Assembly (NCBI RefSeq): GCF_900103325.1
Contig: NZ_FMXM01000018.1
Coordinates: forward strand, 1 to 64,000
Direction of reading: 5' to 3'
Length of the DNA stretch: 64,000 bases
Source of the DNA: Mesorhizobium qingshengii
Lineage (GTDB): Bacteria; Pseudomonadota; Alphaproteobacteria; Rhizobiales; Rhizobiaceae
Both the position numbers and the translations under genes were made by a program. Shown in pieces: positions 51,119-60,500 of the stretch. The notes under the pieces were generated by a model. The model was not told the DNA's origin. It worked only from the letters and a program-made list of their open reading frames with translations, and ran no database searches. Each line of letters opens with the position of its first letter. Position 1 is the first letter of the stretch.

Positions 51119-51261
51119 AGGTGTGTTGAGATTCAGATCAGGCCGAGTCGAAAATGATGGGTTCCGAGAACCGGAGCGGAGCGTACGTTTGGGTACGTGA
51201 GCACCGGAAGCGCAGGAAACCGCCATTTGCAGGCCGGCATCATCTGAATATCAACGCACCT
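51119..51261. repeat. 143-bp palindromic intergenic repeat, copy B
   Basis: Related along its length to copy A at 26755-26898, sharing CCGAGAACCGGAGCGGAGCG and GTGAGCACCGGAAGCGCAGG. Its ends are inverted repeats of 20 bases with two mismatches (left AGGTGTGTTGAG; right ending CAACGCACCT). Where the two copies differ at an end, both arms of each copy tend to change together. The right end overlaps the first base of the TAA stop of zur. It lies between convergent polA and zur and may stop transcription from both. Confidence 0.85.
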
Positions 51262-51665
51262 TAGGCCGCCTCGGCCAGGCACTTCGCACACGTCCCGCGA
51301 AATTCGATCACCGCCTTCTTGGCGGCGAAGCCCGTCGAATTGACCCATTCGTTCAGCCGATGGTCGACATCGTGGTCGGACATTTCGGTCACTTGCCCGC
51401 AGGTGTCGCAGATGGCGAAGGCGGTCATCGAATGGCTGTGGTCATGCGGCTCGGCGCAGGCGACGAAGGAATTGATGCTTTCCAACCGGTGCACGAAGCC
51501 GGACTTCACCAGCGTGTCGAGCGCCCGATAGACCTGCAATGGCGCGCGAAAACCCCGCTCACGAAGCTGGTCGAGCAAAGTATAGGCGCTGAGCGGCCCG
51601 CTGGCGGTTTCGAGTTTCTCGAGCACGCACAGCTGGTTCTTCGTCAGCACATCCCTTGCCGCCAT
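51261..51665 (-). CDS. zur: Fur-family zinc uptake regulator Zur
   Basis: A 134-residue metalloregulator. The winged helix (about 1-75) has LTKNQLCVLEKLETASGPLSAYTLLDQLRERGFRAPLQVYRALDTLV read across several helices. The dimer domain has the metal-site HDHSH cluster, ICDTCGQV (CxxC) and CAKCL (CxxC) for structural zinc. The sequence is close to rhizobial Zur, which represses the znuABC zinc importer; znu genes are not here. It lies 75 bases downstream of the tandem-caspase gene on the same strand. Confidence 0.9.
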   Translation of the reverse strand: MAARDVLTKNQLCVLEKLETASGPLSAYTLLDQLRERGFRAPLQVYRALDTLVKSGFVHRLESINSFVACAEPHDHSHSMTAFAICDTCGQVTEMSDHDVDHRLNEWVNSTGFAAKKAVIEFRGTCAKCLAEAA

Positions 51666-51740
51666 GATCCGGTTCCAACTTGTCTTTGCGTCGCTTTACG
51701 CAATCCCTGTTCTCCAGATAGCGACGAACAGCCTTTTTTG

Positions 51741-54008
51741 CTACTGTTTCTGCCTGACAAAGACGATATCTCCGCCTTCATGGCCCGATCGCTCGATCGG
51801 GCGGTACTGGGGCTCCTGGTCGGCATTGCCGACAACCAGCGGCAGAATGTAGCCGTCATACAGTTCACGCGCCGAAAAGGCGTCGTGGTTCATGTCCTTC
51901 AGCCCGGTCAAAAGCGCCTTGGCGAAGATCGAATGGCCGGCGCCGCCAGTGTCCTCGACGGGCTCATTGTTGCCCGACGAAATCAGAATGCGTGTGCGCC
52001 GCTGCGCGAGCCTGAGCAGCGTCCGTTGACGGTCGTCGTCGCTGATCCTGGGTGCCGTTTCGCCACCCCCACGCAGCAGCGCGCCTGAAAAGCAGGAATC
52101 GGAGATGATCACCACCTTGTTGGCCTGCATCCGCTGAATGGCTTCCGAAATCGTCGATGCCGACAGATAGCTGATCGGCACGCCGGCCTCGGCGTCGACC
52201 GGAACCCAGAAGGCGATCGTAGTCTTCTCCTCGTAGATACCATGGCCGGCAAAGTAGATCAGCACCGTGTCCTTCTCTCCGGCGACGAGGCCGATCTTGT
52301 AGAGCAGCGTCTCGATGTCATGCCGGGTCGCGTCTTTCAGGAACAACGGAAAGGTGGCGCCGCCCGGCAGCCTGGCTTCGGTGACGAACCCATAGGTGCC
52401 GGTCAGTATCGCGACAATCGCATCGGCATCGGCAAACGGCGTACGCAACGTGTCGAAGCCGGTGCGCGTGCGGTCATAATCCTGGTTGGCAATGATGACG
52501 GCATAGCGCTTGCCCTCGCCTTCGAGCGCCTGTTTGTCGCCCTCGAACAGGAACTCCAGCTGCCTCTCATGGGTACGCCCGTCTGCCGTCAGGGCGACGA
52601 TTTCGACGGTGTTGAGCCCGGCCTTCAACTTGGACGTATAGGCAAAGCGGCCGCCGGACCTGAGCTCGGCAACCTTGCCATCAACCAGCACCGCTTTGAC
52701 CGGCGATGACCAGTTGACCTGGCCTTCGATCTCGACCTCAGCCTTTTCCATCGCCGCCGCACCCCGCTTCGGCACCGGCTTGGTGATGACGATGGGATCA
52801 ACCGGCGGCAGACTGAGAGAGCGGTCCGAGAACAGCGAGAATTCCGGATCGGTGGATTCGACGCGGTATTGCTGCCGTGTGTTGGCTTCGGCTTCCGGCA
52901 ATTTCTTCAGGCTTTCCGCCATCGCCCGAACCGTCACGCTATCCTGGTTCTGGATGACATTGGCCAGACGAAAGGTGAAGACGCCATAGGTAGTCTTGGC
53001 GCCCTGTTCGCCGAAGGTAAACTCCACCGATTGCGAGTCACCGATGCTGGCATAGAAAACCGCCAGTTGGCCGTGGTTCGGCTGCAGCGGGGTAGAGGCC
53101 ATGTAGTCGGCCGCCTGCAAGGAAGGCCCCTCGCTGCCGGTATCGAGGCTCCATACCGTGCTGCCGCCCGCCTTCTCCTGCTGACCGGTGATATCGGCCT
53201 CAGAGGCGTAGCTCGTATCGATGGTCACCGCGACGTCGACCTGCCGGTTGCGCAGATTGGTGATGAAATCCGAAAGATCATGCGCCGAGATGAGTTCGAT
53301 GACGCCGTCCTGCTGTTTGTTCAAGGCAAGGAACAGGCCGGCGCCCTCGATCCAGCCGATCGCGCGGGCCGATTTGCGCCCCTGATTGACCAGATCGGCC
53401 TGCCAGATGTCCTGTATCGAGACGTCCTTGAAGGGGTCGCGCACCTCCTTGGGGACGAGCCCTTCGATCAGGTCGCGCGCACGAACGGAATTGCCGCCAT
53501 AGTGAAGCAGAAGGCGGTCGCCGCAATTGACGCGCTCCAGCGTCTCCTTGAACATCTTGGCGATCTCGGCCCTGCTGGCATAGCGACCAACCATCAGGGC
53601 AATGTCGTCGTCGGCGACGCCACGCGCGACAAGGGAGGTGTAGAGCAGCTTGACGTCGTTGTCCGGCCCCCGCAGCAGCGGAAACGGGTCGCCCGAATTG
53701 GTGGCGCCGATCAGCACGGCATGCATCTTCGACGTAACCGCCCGATCGCATTTTGGCGCGGCGATCTTTTCAGCGGCGTAGTCGACCAGCGGCGTTGTCG
53801 CGCCCGGCACATGCTCGGCAAGATAGTCGTAATAGGTGTCCGTCGCGGTGACCGCCGGGGAGTCTGCTTCCTGCAACTCCTTGCCGACGGACAGCCCGGC
53901 CTCCGCCGGGATCACGATAGCGATTGTGGCGAGCATCGCCATAAACAGCCATGCGATCAACCATTGTGCGCCTGTCGCGCATTTCCGCGGCACCCGCCGA
54001 TCCGGCAT
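51741..54008 (-). CDS. Exported tandem caspase-family protein: pseudo-caspase plus active caspase (peptidase C14)
   Basis: A 755-residue protein. An N-terminal signal or anchor (about 14-38; WLIAWLFMAMLATIAIVIPAEA) leads to a first caspase-like domain (about 90-330). That domain keeps the fold (HAVLIGATNSGDPFPLLRG) but has Asn173 where the catalytic His should be (HYGGNS) and Ser266 in place of the catalytic Cys (IDTSYA). After an Ig-like beta domain (about 425-490; GQVNWSSPVKAVLVDGKVAEL), a second caspase domain (about 500-755) is intact, with His589 in YFAGHG and Cys639 in SDSCFSG. ATG at 54008 has GGAG six bases upstream; earlier starts at 54014 and 54107 are less likely. Divergent from the caspase operon, 170 bases away. 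Substrate unknown. Confidence 0.88.
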   Translation of the reverse strand: MPDRRVPRKCATGAQWLIAWLFMAMLATIAIVIPAEAGLSVGKELQEADSPAVTATDTYYDYLAEHVPGATTPLVDYAAEKIAAPKCDRAVTSKMHAVLIGATNSGDPFPLLRGPDNDVKLLYTSLVARGVADDDIALMVGRYASRAEIAKMFKETLERVNCGDRLLLHYGGNSVRARDLIEGLVPKEVRDPFKDVSIQDIWQADLVNQGRKSARAIGWIEGAGLFLALNKQQDGVIELISAHDLSDFITNLRNRQVDVAVTIDTSYASEADITGQQEKAGGSTVWSLDTGSEGPSLQAADYMASTPLQPNHGQLAVFYASIGDSQSVEFTFGEQGAKTTYGVFTFRLANVIQNQDSVTVRAMAESLKKLPEAEANTRQQYRVESTDPEFSLFSDRSLSLPPVDPIVITKPVPKRGAAAMEKAEVEIEGQVNWSSPVKAVLVDGKVAELRSGGRFAYTSKLKAGLNTVEIVALTADGRTHERQLEFLFEGDKQALEGEGKRYAVIIANQDYDRTRTGFDTLRTPFADADAIVAILTGTYGFVTEARLPGGATFPLFLKDATRHDIETLLYKIGLVAGEKDTVLIYFAGHGIYEEKTTIAFWVPVDAEAGVPISYLSASTISEAIQRMQANKVVIISDSCFSGALLRGGGETAPRISDDDRQRTLLRLAQRRTRILISSGNNEPVEDTGGAGHSIFAKALLTGLKDMNHDAFSARELYDGYILPLVVGNADQEPQYRPIERSGHEGGDIVFVRQKQ

Positions 54009-54088
54009 GGCCATCTCCGCCCAAAACCCAGCCCATGACGATATTGTCGATTGGGCATGATGGAAATGAGGCAAATGCCGATTGTGGG

Positions 54089-54117
54089 TTGATCGCCATC
54101 GCGACATTCAAAATACT
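54089..54117 (+). promoter_or_regulatory. Possible sigma-70-type promoter of the caspase operon
   Basis: TTGATC at 54089-54094, a 17-base spacer and AATACT at 54112-54117, about 60 bases before the caspase start, within the 170-base divergent region. It is weak evidence by eye; no operator was recognised. Confidence 0.3.
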
Positions 54118-54178
54118 GACAAAATCCTCGACGAGGGTGGCCTCGCTTGGGAAATTCGATCGGGCTTGGGGAAGCAAT

Positions 54179-56380
54179 ATGATCAAATTGACACGCCGGA
54201 CGCTGCTTGTCGGCACGTCGGCGCTGATGGCGGCCGGCACGGTTTCGTTTCGGGCGCTGGCCGCATCGCGCACCTACCATGCGCTGCTGGTCGCCTGCAC
54301 CGAATATCCGAACCTGCCGCAGAGGAACTGGCTGATCGGGCCGAAGAACGATGCCGGCCTCGTCCACGAATATCTCTTGAAGAACGTGCCCGATCCGGTG
54401 CGCTTCGCACCCGAAAATGTCACGCTGCTCGCCAAGGATGTGCCCGGCGCTAGTGGCTTGCCGACCCATACGGCGATCAAGGCGGCACTCGCCGACCTCG
54501 CCGCCAAGGTGCAGCGTGACGATTTCGTCTATCTGCACCTGTCCGGCCACGGCGCCCAGCAGCCGGAGAGGGTCAAGGGCGACGAGACCGACGGGCTCGA
54601 CGAGATTTTCCTGCCCGTCGACATCGACAAATGGATCAACCGCGATGCTGGCGTGCCGAATGCGCTGGTCGACAACGAGATCGGCGCCGCGCTCGACGCC
54701 ATCCGCGACAAGGGCGCCTTCGTCTGGGCTGTGTTCGACTGCTGCCATTCCGGCACCGCGACACGCGCCGTCGAGGTCGACGACGAGATGGAGCGCAAAG
54801 TCGAGTTCGCCGACCTGGTCGGCGGCGACGAAGCCGCCAGGGCGGCAGCAATCAAGACTTATGAGGACACGGTCGCAAGCGCATCGCGTGGCCTCGACGA
54901 GAATGGCGCGCGCAAGCCCGCCTTCAACCTGACCCCGACCGGCGGCGAGCCGATCACCAAGGGCAAGCTGGTCGCCTTCTATGCCGCGCAGACGGTGGAG
55001 ACGACACCGGAGATGCCGCTGCCCAAGGGTACGGCCGACGCACCACGGTTCGGCCTGTTCACCTTCACCATCCTGTCGAAGCTGGCCGAGAACCCCAACG
55101 TCACCTATCGCCAGCTTGGCCAGGCCGTTCTGCAGCAATATTCGGCCGACAGCCGCACGCGGCCGACCCCCTTGTTCGAAGGCGAACTGGATGCGCGCGT
55201 GTTCGGCACCGACAAGACGGACGCCGTCATGCAGTGGCCTGTCGTCATCAAGGACGGCGAGGCGACGATCGGCGCCGGCCTGCTGCATCGCCTCACCCCT
55301 GGCAGCAAGCTCGCCATCCTGCCATCGGCGCTGTCGTCGCTTTCCGACGCGGTCGGCTTTCTCGAGGTGCAATCGGCGAAGAACCTCGAGAGCCGTGTCA
55401 AGCCGGTGGAATTCGACAACAAGCCGGCGCTGAAGCTCACCGACATTCCCGCCAATGCCTATGCGCGGGTGGCCGAAATCGCCGTCGACTTCAAGCTCGT
55501 CGTGGCGCGGCCGGCGGCGACCAAGGGACTTGAGAAGGAAACCGCTCTCGTCAATTCGGTTCTCGACGAACTGGCAGCAGCCAAGGAGACCGGCTTCAAC
55601 ATCGAACTGGTCGACGCGGGCAAGAGCGCCGCGCTTCGCTTTGCGGTGATGCGCGAGAATGCCATTGCCGGCGCAGCCAAGGACGCGACCGACAAGCCGG
55701 CGCTGTGGTTTCTGCCGGCGTCTGGCGACGTGACCTTGAAGGATGGCGGCAAGCCGCCGCTGATCATCATCCACATGGATGACCGACAGAAGCTGGTCGA
55801 TGCCACGACCAGGAACCTGCGCACCATCTTCCGCGCCACCGGGCTCTCGCGGCTGGCCGCGGCCTCCGACTACAAGCCCGAGGACGTCGACGTCCAGTTC
55901 CAGGTCAAGCGTCGTGACAAGGATGGTCTCGAACCCTTGCAGGCTTCGGTGGTGCCGCGCGTCTCGCCGGGCGACGAGGTGCATGTGCTGGCGAAAAACG
56001 GCTCGGACCAGTTGGTCGACATCAACGTGCTCTATGTCGGCAGCGACTATTCGATCACCCACATCGTTGCCGAGCGCCTCGCCCCGCAGGCCACGCTCGA
56101 GGAAGGGCTGCTGGCCTTCACCGACACCAGCTTCGGCATGGAAAGGATGATCGCGGTACTGACCGAGGCGCCACCCGAGAGCGAGAAGGAGGATCTGAGC
56201 TTCCTGGCGCAGGATGGCGTCGCATCGAAGACGCGCGGGCTGGGGCCCGCCAGCTTCTCCGACATGCTGACCGATATCGGCATGGCGCCGCCGACCCGGT
56301 CGGTGATGCGGCTTGCCGACAAGAGCGGCCCGAAGGGCGCGGTGATGATCTTCCCGATGGAGACGGTGCCGCGCGCCTGA
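54179..56380 (+). CDS. Tat-exported caspase-family protease (peptidase C14)
   Basis: A 733-residue protein. The N-terminus TRRTLLVGTSALMAAG resembles a twin-arginine signal peptide, so it would be exported folded. The caspase p20-like domain (about 30-340) is intact: His124 in HLSGHGAQQ and Cys189 in FDCCHSGTA. After a linker comes a C-terminal region (about 600-720) with DEVHVLAKNGSDQLVDINVLY and TSFGMERMIAVLTEAPP, which resembles the DUF4384 module often joined to bacterial caspases. ATG at 54179 has GGGGAAG upstream; the frame from 53951 is rejected. First gene of a five-gene run. Confidence 0.9.
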   Translation: MIKLTRRTLLVGTSALMAAGTVSFRALAASRTYHALLVACTEYPNLPQRNWLIGPKNDAGLVHEYLLKNVPDPVRFAPENVTLLAKDVPGASGLPTHTAIKAALADLAAKVQRDDFVYLHLSGHGAQQPERVKGDETDGLDEIFLPVDIDKWINRDAGVPNALVDNEIGAALDAIRDKGAFVWAVFDCCHSGTATRAVEVDDEMERKVEFADLVGGDEAARAAAIKTYEDTVASASRGLDENGARKPAFNLTPTGGEPITKGKLVAFYAAQTVETTPEMPLPKGTADAPRFGLFTFTILSKLAENPNVTYRQLGQAVLQQYSADSRTRPTPLFEGELDARVFGTDKTDAVMQWPVVIKDGEATIGAGLLHRLTPGSKLAILPSALSSLSDAVGFLEVQSAKNLESRVKPVEFDNKPALKLTDIPANAYARVAEIAVDFKLVVARPAATKGLEKETALVNSVLDELAAAKETGFNIELVDAGKSAALRFAVMRENAIAGAAKDATDKPALWFLPASGDVTLKDGGKPPLIIIHMDDRQKLVDATTRNLRTIFRATGLSRLAAASDYKPEDVDVQFQVKRRDKDGLEPLQASVVPRVSPGDEVHVLAKNGSDQLVDINVLYVGSDYSITHIVAERLAPQATLEEGLLAFTDTSFGMERMIAVLTEAPPESEKEDLSFLAQDGVASKTRGLGPASFSDMLTDIGMAPPTRSVMRLADKSGPKGAVMIFPMETVPRA

Positions 56381-56465
56381 GCGGATGCCGGCAAAAGGGC
56401 CGGCTCTTGCGCGATTGGCGCGATATGAGAACATCCCCGCCGCGGCCATGGCGCACAGCGGCTTG

Positions 56466-56867
56466 ATGAAGCAGATAGGATCGGTCTTGAAGAACACTGT
56501 TTTTTCCTGGCGCGGAGCGGTTGCCGGACTCGCGGGAGGCCTGTTGCTGATCGCCAATGCCTCGGCGGAGGACGCCTGTGGCCTGTGCGCCAAGCAGATC
56601 GTCACCAACTCGGAACTGGCGAGTTGCTTTCTCGATCAGTACGACCAGATCGCCAAAAGCAGCAGCGACGCTGTGGTGGTCGACCTCAGCAGCTGCGCCT
56701 CGCGCGGCGTGGTCGAGGCGCTGCCGTCACCGAACAAGGCGGTGCAGCAGCCGGACGTGCAGTTCATGATTTCGCGACCGCAGCTCGACTGCCTGAAAAA
56801 GCAGCTGGAAGCACCCGGCATCGTGCTTGATCCCTCGGCGACTATCAAACTGGACAGCTGCCAATGA
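56466..56867 (+). CDS. Small secreted six-cysteine protein of the caspase operon
   Basis: About 133 residues. A signal peptide (VFSWRGAVAGLAGGLLLIANASA) is followed by a mature part of about 100 residues with six cysteines: the pair CGLC, then one each in SCFL, SSCAS, LDCLK and the C-terminal DSCQ. All six could form three disulfides in the periplasm. The start is uncertain: ATG 56466 is given, but TTG at 56487 has AGGA close upstream and ATG 56448 is also in frame. Its stop overlaps the next ATG (ATGA). No family recognised; it could be a substrate, inhibitor or scaffold of the caspases. Confidence 0.75.
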   Translation: MKQIGSVLKNTVFSWRGAVAGLAGGLLLIANASAEDACGLCAKQIVTNSELASCFLDQYDQIAKSSSDAVVVDLSSCASRGVVEALPSPNKAVQQPDVQFMISRPQLDCLKKQLEAPGIVLDPSATIKLDSCQ

Positions 56868-57568
56868 AGAAGCCGGCGGGCACTACCAGGCAAGCAGCAC
56901 CGGCCGCGACCGCAAAGGCACCAGCGAAGGCGGCGTTGCCGGAGACCACCGAGGGCTTTCCGTGGCCGAGCAGCCACGAGATCAAGAAGGAGAGCAACCC
57001 CTTCACCGACCGCGACTGGCGCATGCTGGTCTATGCCTGGTCGGGCATGGCAGTGCGGTTCGCCATCATCTTCACCTTGATGTTCTCGGTCTACCAGTTC
57101 CTGGCCAACCAGGAACAGAAGCGCGTCGAGCAGACCATGTCGCTGGTCGAGCTCTGGGAGACCAAGGACTACCAGCAGGCGCAGCGCGCCCTGAAGGATC
57201 GTCTTGCGGCGCTCAACGCCAAGTATGACAATCTGCTCAGCTCCAACCCGTCGCCGACCGAGGAACAGGTCTTCCGGCAGCGCATCGGCATCGAGGCGAT
57301 GACCGCTTCCGGCGGCGACATGCCGCTCGCCGATTTCAGCGACAATTTCGACCGCATCGTCTATTTCCTCAATCGCCTGTCCTTCTGCGTCGACGGCAAT
57401 CTCTGTTCGCGCAAAGTGAGCGATGCCTATTTCCGCGACTATGCCGTCTCGTTCTGGAGCTATTTTGCCGGCTATGTCGACAAGCAGCGCAAGGCAGGTT
57501 CCCCCACTTTCGCCCTGCCGATCGAGAGCTATGTGCGCAATGGCGCGCCCGCGGCCGAAGCCAAATAG
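56864..57568 (+). CDS. Single-pass membrane protein of the caspase operon
   Basis: A 234-residue protein. An Ala/Lys/Pro-rich cytoplasmic tail (1-50) leads to one helix near 58-82 (MAVRFAIIFTLMFSVYQFLA). A helical domain follows (about 85-225), with TMSLVELWETKDYQQAQRAL and FDRIVYFLNRLSFCVDGNLCS ... FWSYFAGYV. That last pattern (a four-helix bundle with two cysteines and an aromatic end) resembles DUF4760-type domains, but I am not certain. Start and stop are tightly packed against both neighbours (ATGA before; two bases to the next ATG). It may anchor the other products at the inner membrane. Confidence 0.8.
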   Translation: MKKPAGTTRQAAPAATAKAPAKAALPETTEGFPWPSSHEIKKESNPFTDRDWRMLVYAWSGMAVRFAIIFTLMFSVYQFLANQEQKRVEQTMSLVELWETKDYQQAQRALKDRLAALNAKYDNLLSSNPSPTEEQVFRQRIGIEAMTASGGDMPLADFSDNFDRIVYFLNRLSFCVDGNLCSRKVSDAYFRDYAVSFWSYFAGYVDKQRKAGSPTFALPIESYVRNGAPAAEAK

Positions 57569-57570
57569 CG

Positions 57571-60500
57571 ATGGGAAAAGCCGGGATCAGTGTCCGCCTT
57601 GTGCGTGCCTGCCGCTGGCTGGCCATGGCGGGGTCGCTTGTTGTCGCATTCGCTGTCCGCGCCGAAGAGGCGCCTGACTTCCATCTGGACCTTGACACCG
57701 GCGGCCACAGCGCTCAGGTCACCGATCTCGCCTTCACGCCCGATGGCGAGGATCTCGTCTCGGCATCCGATGACAAGACCATCCGCATATGGGACTGGCA
57801 GAGCGGGGTGACGCTGCGCACCATCCGCGGCTATCTCGGCAATGGCAGCGACGGCAAGATCTTCGCGGTCGCCGTCTCGCCGGATGGCAAGACGATCGCC
57901 GCCGGCGGTTATTTCGGCGCCAGTCTCGGCGACAAGCCGCCCTATGGTGACATCAGGCTGTTCGACTTCGCCACCGGCAAGATGAAGGCCGTGCTCAAGG
58001 CCGCCGACTACGCCACCTACGACCTTGCCTTCTCGCCCGATGGAAAGACCCTGGCTGCCGGTGGTGCCGACGGCTTCGTCTATCTCTGGCGGCTGGACGA
58101 CAAATCAGCAACCGGCTGGACCCTGGACAAGAAACTCGACGCCGATTCCTGGCACATCGACAAGCTTGCCTTCGCCGCCGCGGGAACCCGGCTGGCGGTG
58201 ACAACCACCGACAACGGCATCCGGCTCTGGGATGTGGTGAAGGGCGAGGAGATCGCGCTGCCTGCCGAAGCCGAGCCACTGAGGGATATCAGCGTCATGG
58301 CGCTCTCCGCTTCGCAGGACGGCAGCCTGTTTGCCACCGGCGACAAGGACGGGCTTGTCCAGCTCTGGCACGCGGCGGACGGTTCGCTGGTGCGCGCGCT
58401 GCCGAAGCAGGATTTTCTCGTCGGCTCGCTGACCTTCGCCAAGGGGTCGCGGCTGGTCGTTTCCTGCGGCTATCGCTGCGCCGACAAGCATCGCTCGACC
58501 GTCTGGAACACCGATACCGGCGAAAAGGCACTCGACTACTCCGGCCATGACGGCACAGTCCGTGCCAGCGCCGCCAACGCCGATGGCTCGCTGGTGGCGA
58601 CGGCGGGCGGCACCCGCAACGCCATCCAGGTCTGGGATCCAGCGACCGGCGAGCGCAAGGCTCTGCTGCAGGGATTGGGCGAGCCGGTGACCTCGGTCGG
58701 CTTCGACGCGGCGAACGGCATCATCGCCTGGGGCAACGCCAACACTTGTCCCGATCGTGTGGCCTGTCCTGAACAACAGGGCGCGCTGGACAAAAAGCTC
58801 GAATTGCCAACCACCGAGCGTTTCTTCGATGATCCGCAGCCGCTGGCGGAGTCGGGCCCGTTCGCCCGCGCCGCGCTTGCCGACGCCCAGTGGTCGCTGC
58901 ACGCCACGACGGGCGGCAAGGATGCGCTGGAGAACGCGGTGCTGGAGATCGCCAATGGCGGCAAGGTGGTGCGCAGCATCGAAAACGACGCCACCAACGG
59001 CTTTGTCCATTCGGCCTATACGCTGATCGACAACGGCCTTGGCGTGATCACCGGCGGCAATGACGGCACGCTGCTCGAATACCGGACGGCGACCGCGAAA
59101 GTGTCGGGCGAGTTCACCGGCCATACCGGCGAAATCAACGCCATGGTTGCCGCGGAGAAAGCCGGCCTGCTGGTCACCGGCAGCGCCGACCAGACGCTCA
59201 GGCTGTGGAACCTGAAAACACACGAACTGATCGTGTCGATGTTCTTTGCCGGCTCGCAATGGATCGCCTGGATGCCGCAGGGCTATTATTATTCCTCGGA
59301 TGAAGGCGACAAGCTGATCGGCTGGCAGGTCAACCAGGGTCGTGATCATGAAGGCCGCTTCATCCGCGCCGGCCAGCTGAAGAAATATCTCTGGAGCCCG
59401 GAAATGGTGCGCCGGGCGATCATCTTGCGCAGCGCCAGACAGGCGGTCAAGGAGATGCGGCCAGGCGTCGACAACGAATTGCAGAAGCTGCTGCAGCGCA
59501 AGCCGCCGGAGTTCGGCATTCGCCTTGCCGACGACCAGAGCAAGGTCCGCGATGGTTATGTCGCCGTCGAGATATCAGGTGCCAAGGAAGCCGGGACCGA
59601 TGTCGCCGGCTTCTCGATCCTGTCGAACAGCCGCAATGTCGGCGACGTCACCGCCCGCTCGGTGGACGGCAACAGCGCCATCGTCGAGGTACCGGTCGAG
59701 AATGGCCAGAACACCATCCGCATCACCGGCACCAACGAATATGGCTATCTGACCGAACGCAGCGTGACGGCGCTGGCAAGGAAAACCGAGAAGGCCGAGG
59801 CCAAGGGCAAGCTCTATGTCGCGGTCATCGGTGTCGACAAATATCCGTTCCTGACCGACGCCTGTTCCGGCCACGCCTGTGACCTGCGTTACCCCGTCGA
59901 CGACGCCACCGAGTTCCTCAAGGTGATTGCACAGAAATCGGCGCCGCTGTTCTCCTCGATGGAATCGCTGGTGCTGGTCAACCGCGAGGCGCTCGACGAG
60001 GCCCCCGACAAGGCCAAACAGACCTACACTATCGCCAGTGCCGACGGCGTCATGGAGCCTGACTCGCACACGATCGACGACCAGCTCGCCGATTTCCTCG
60101 ACAGACCGGGCGAGCACGACACCACCATCATCTTCGTCGCCGGCCACGGCATCAACATCGACGAGGACTACTATTTCATTCCGACCGATGGCCGCAAACA
60201 GGATGCCGAGCGCTGGAAGCGCTCCTCCCTTGTCGACTGGTCGGACATCCAGAAATCGGTCGAGCGGGCCAAGGGCATGCGCTTCATGCTGCTCGACACC
60301 TGCCACGCCGCCAACGCCTTCAATCCGCGCCTGGAAAAGGATGCGCAGGACGCGCGCATCGTCGTGTTTTCCGCCACCGCCGCCAACAACACCGCCGCCG
60401 AACTGCCGGAACTCGGCCACGGCGTCTTCACCTATTCGATCCTCGAAGGCCTGCGCGGAAAAGCCAGGACCTCAGATGGCGGCGTCACGCTGTTCGGGCT

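Noticed and set aside
53957..56608. A long open frame of about 880 codons on the minus strand opposite the Tat-caspase gene
   Set aside because: It is the mirror frame of a well-supported caspase gene in GC-rich DNA. Its product is a low-complexity mix of Arg, Gly, His, Asp and Val with no domain, and it has no ribosome-binding site.
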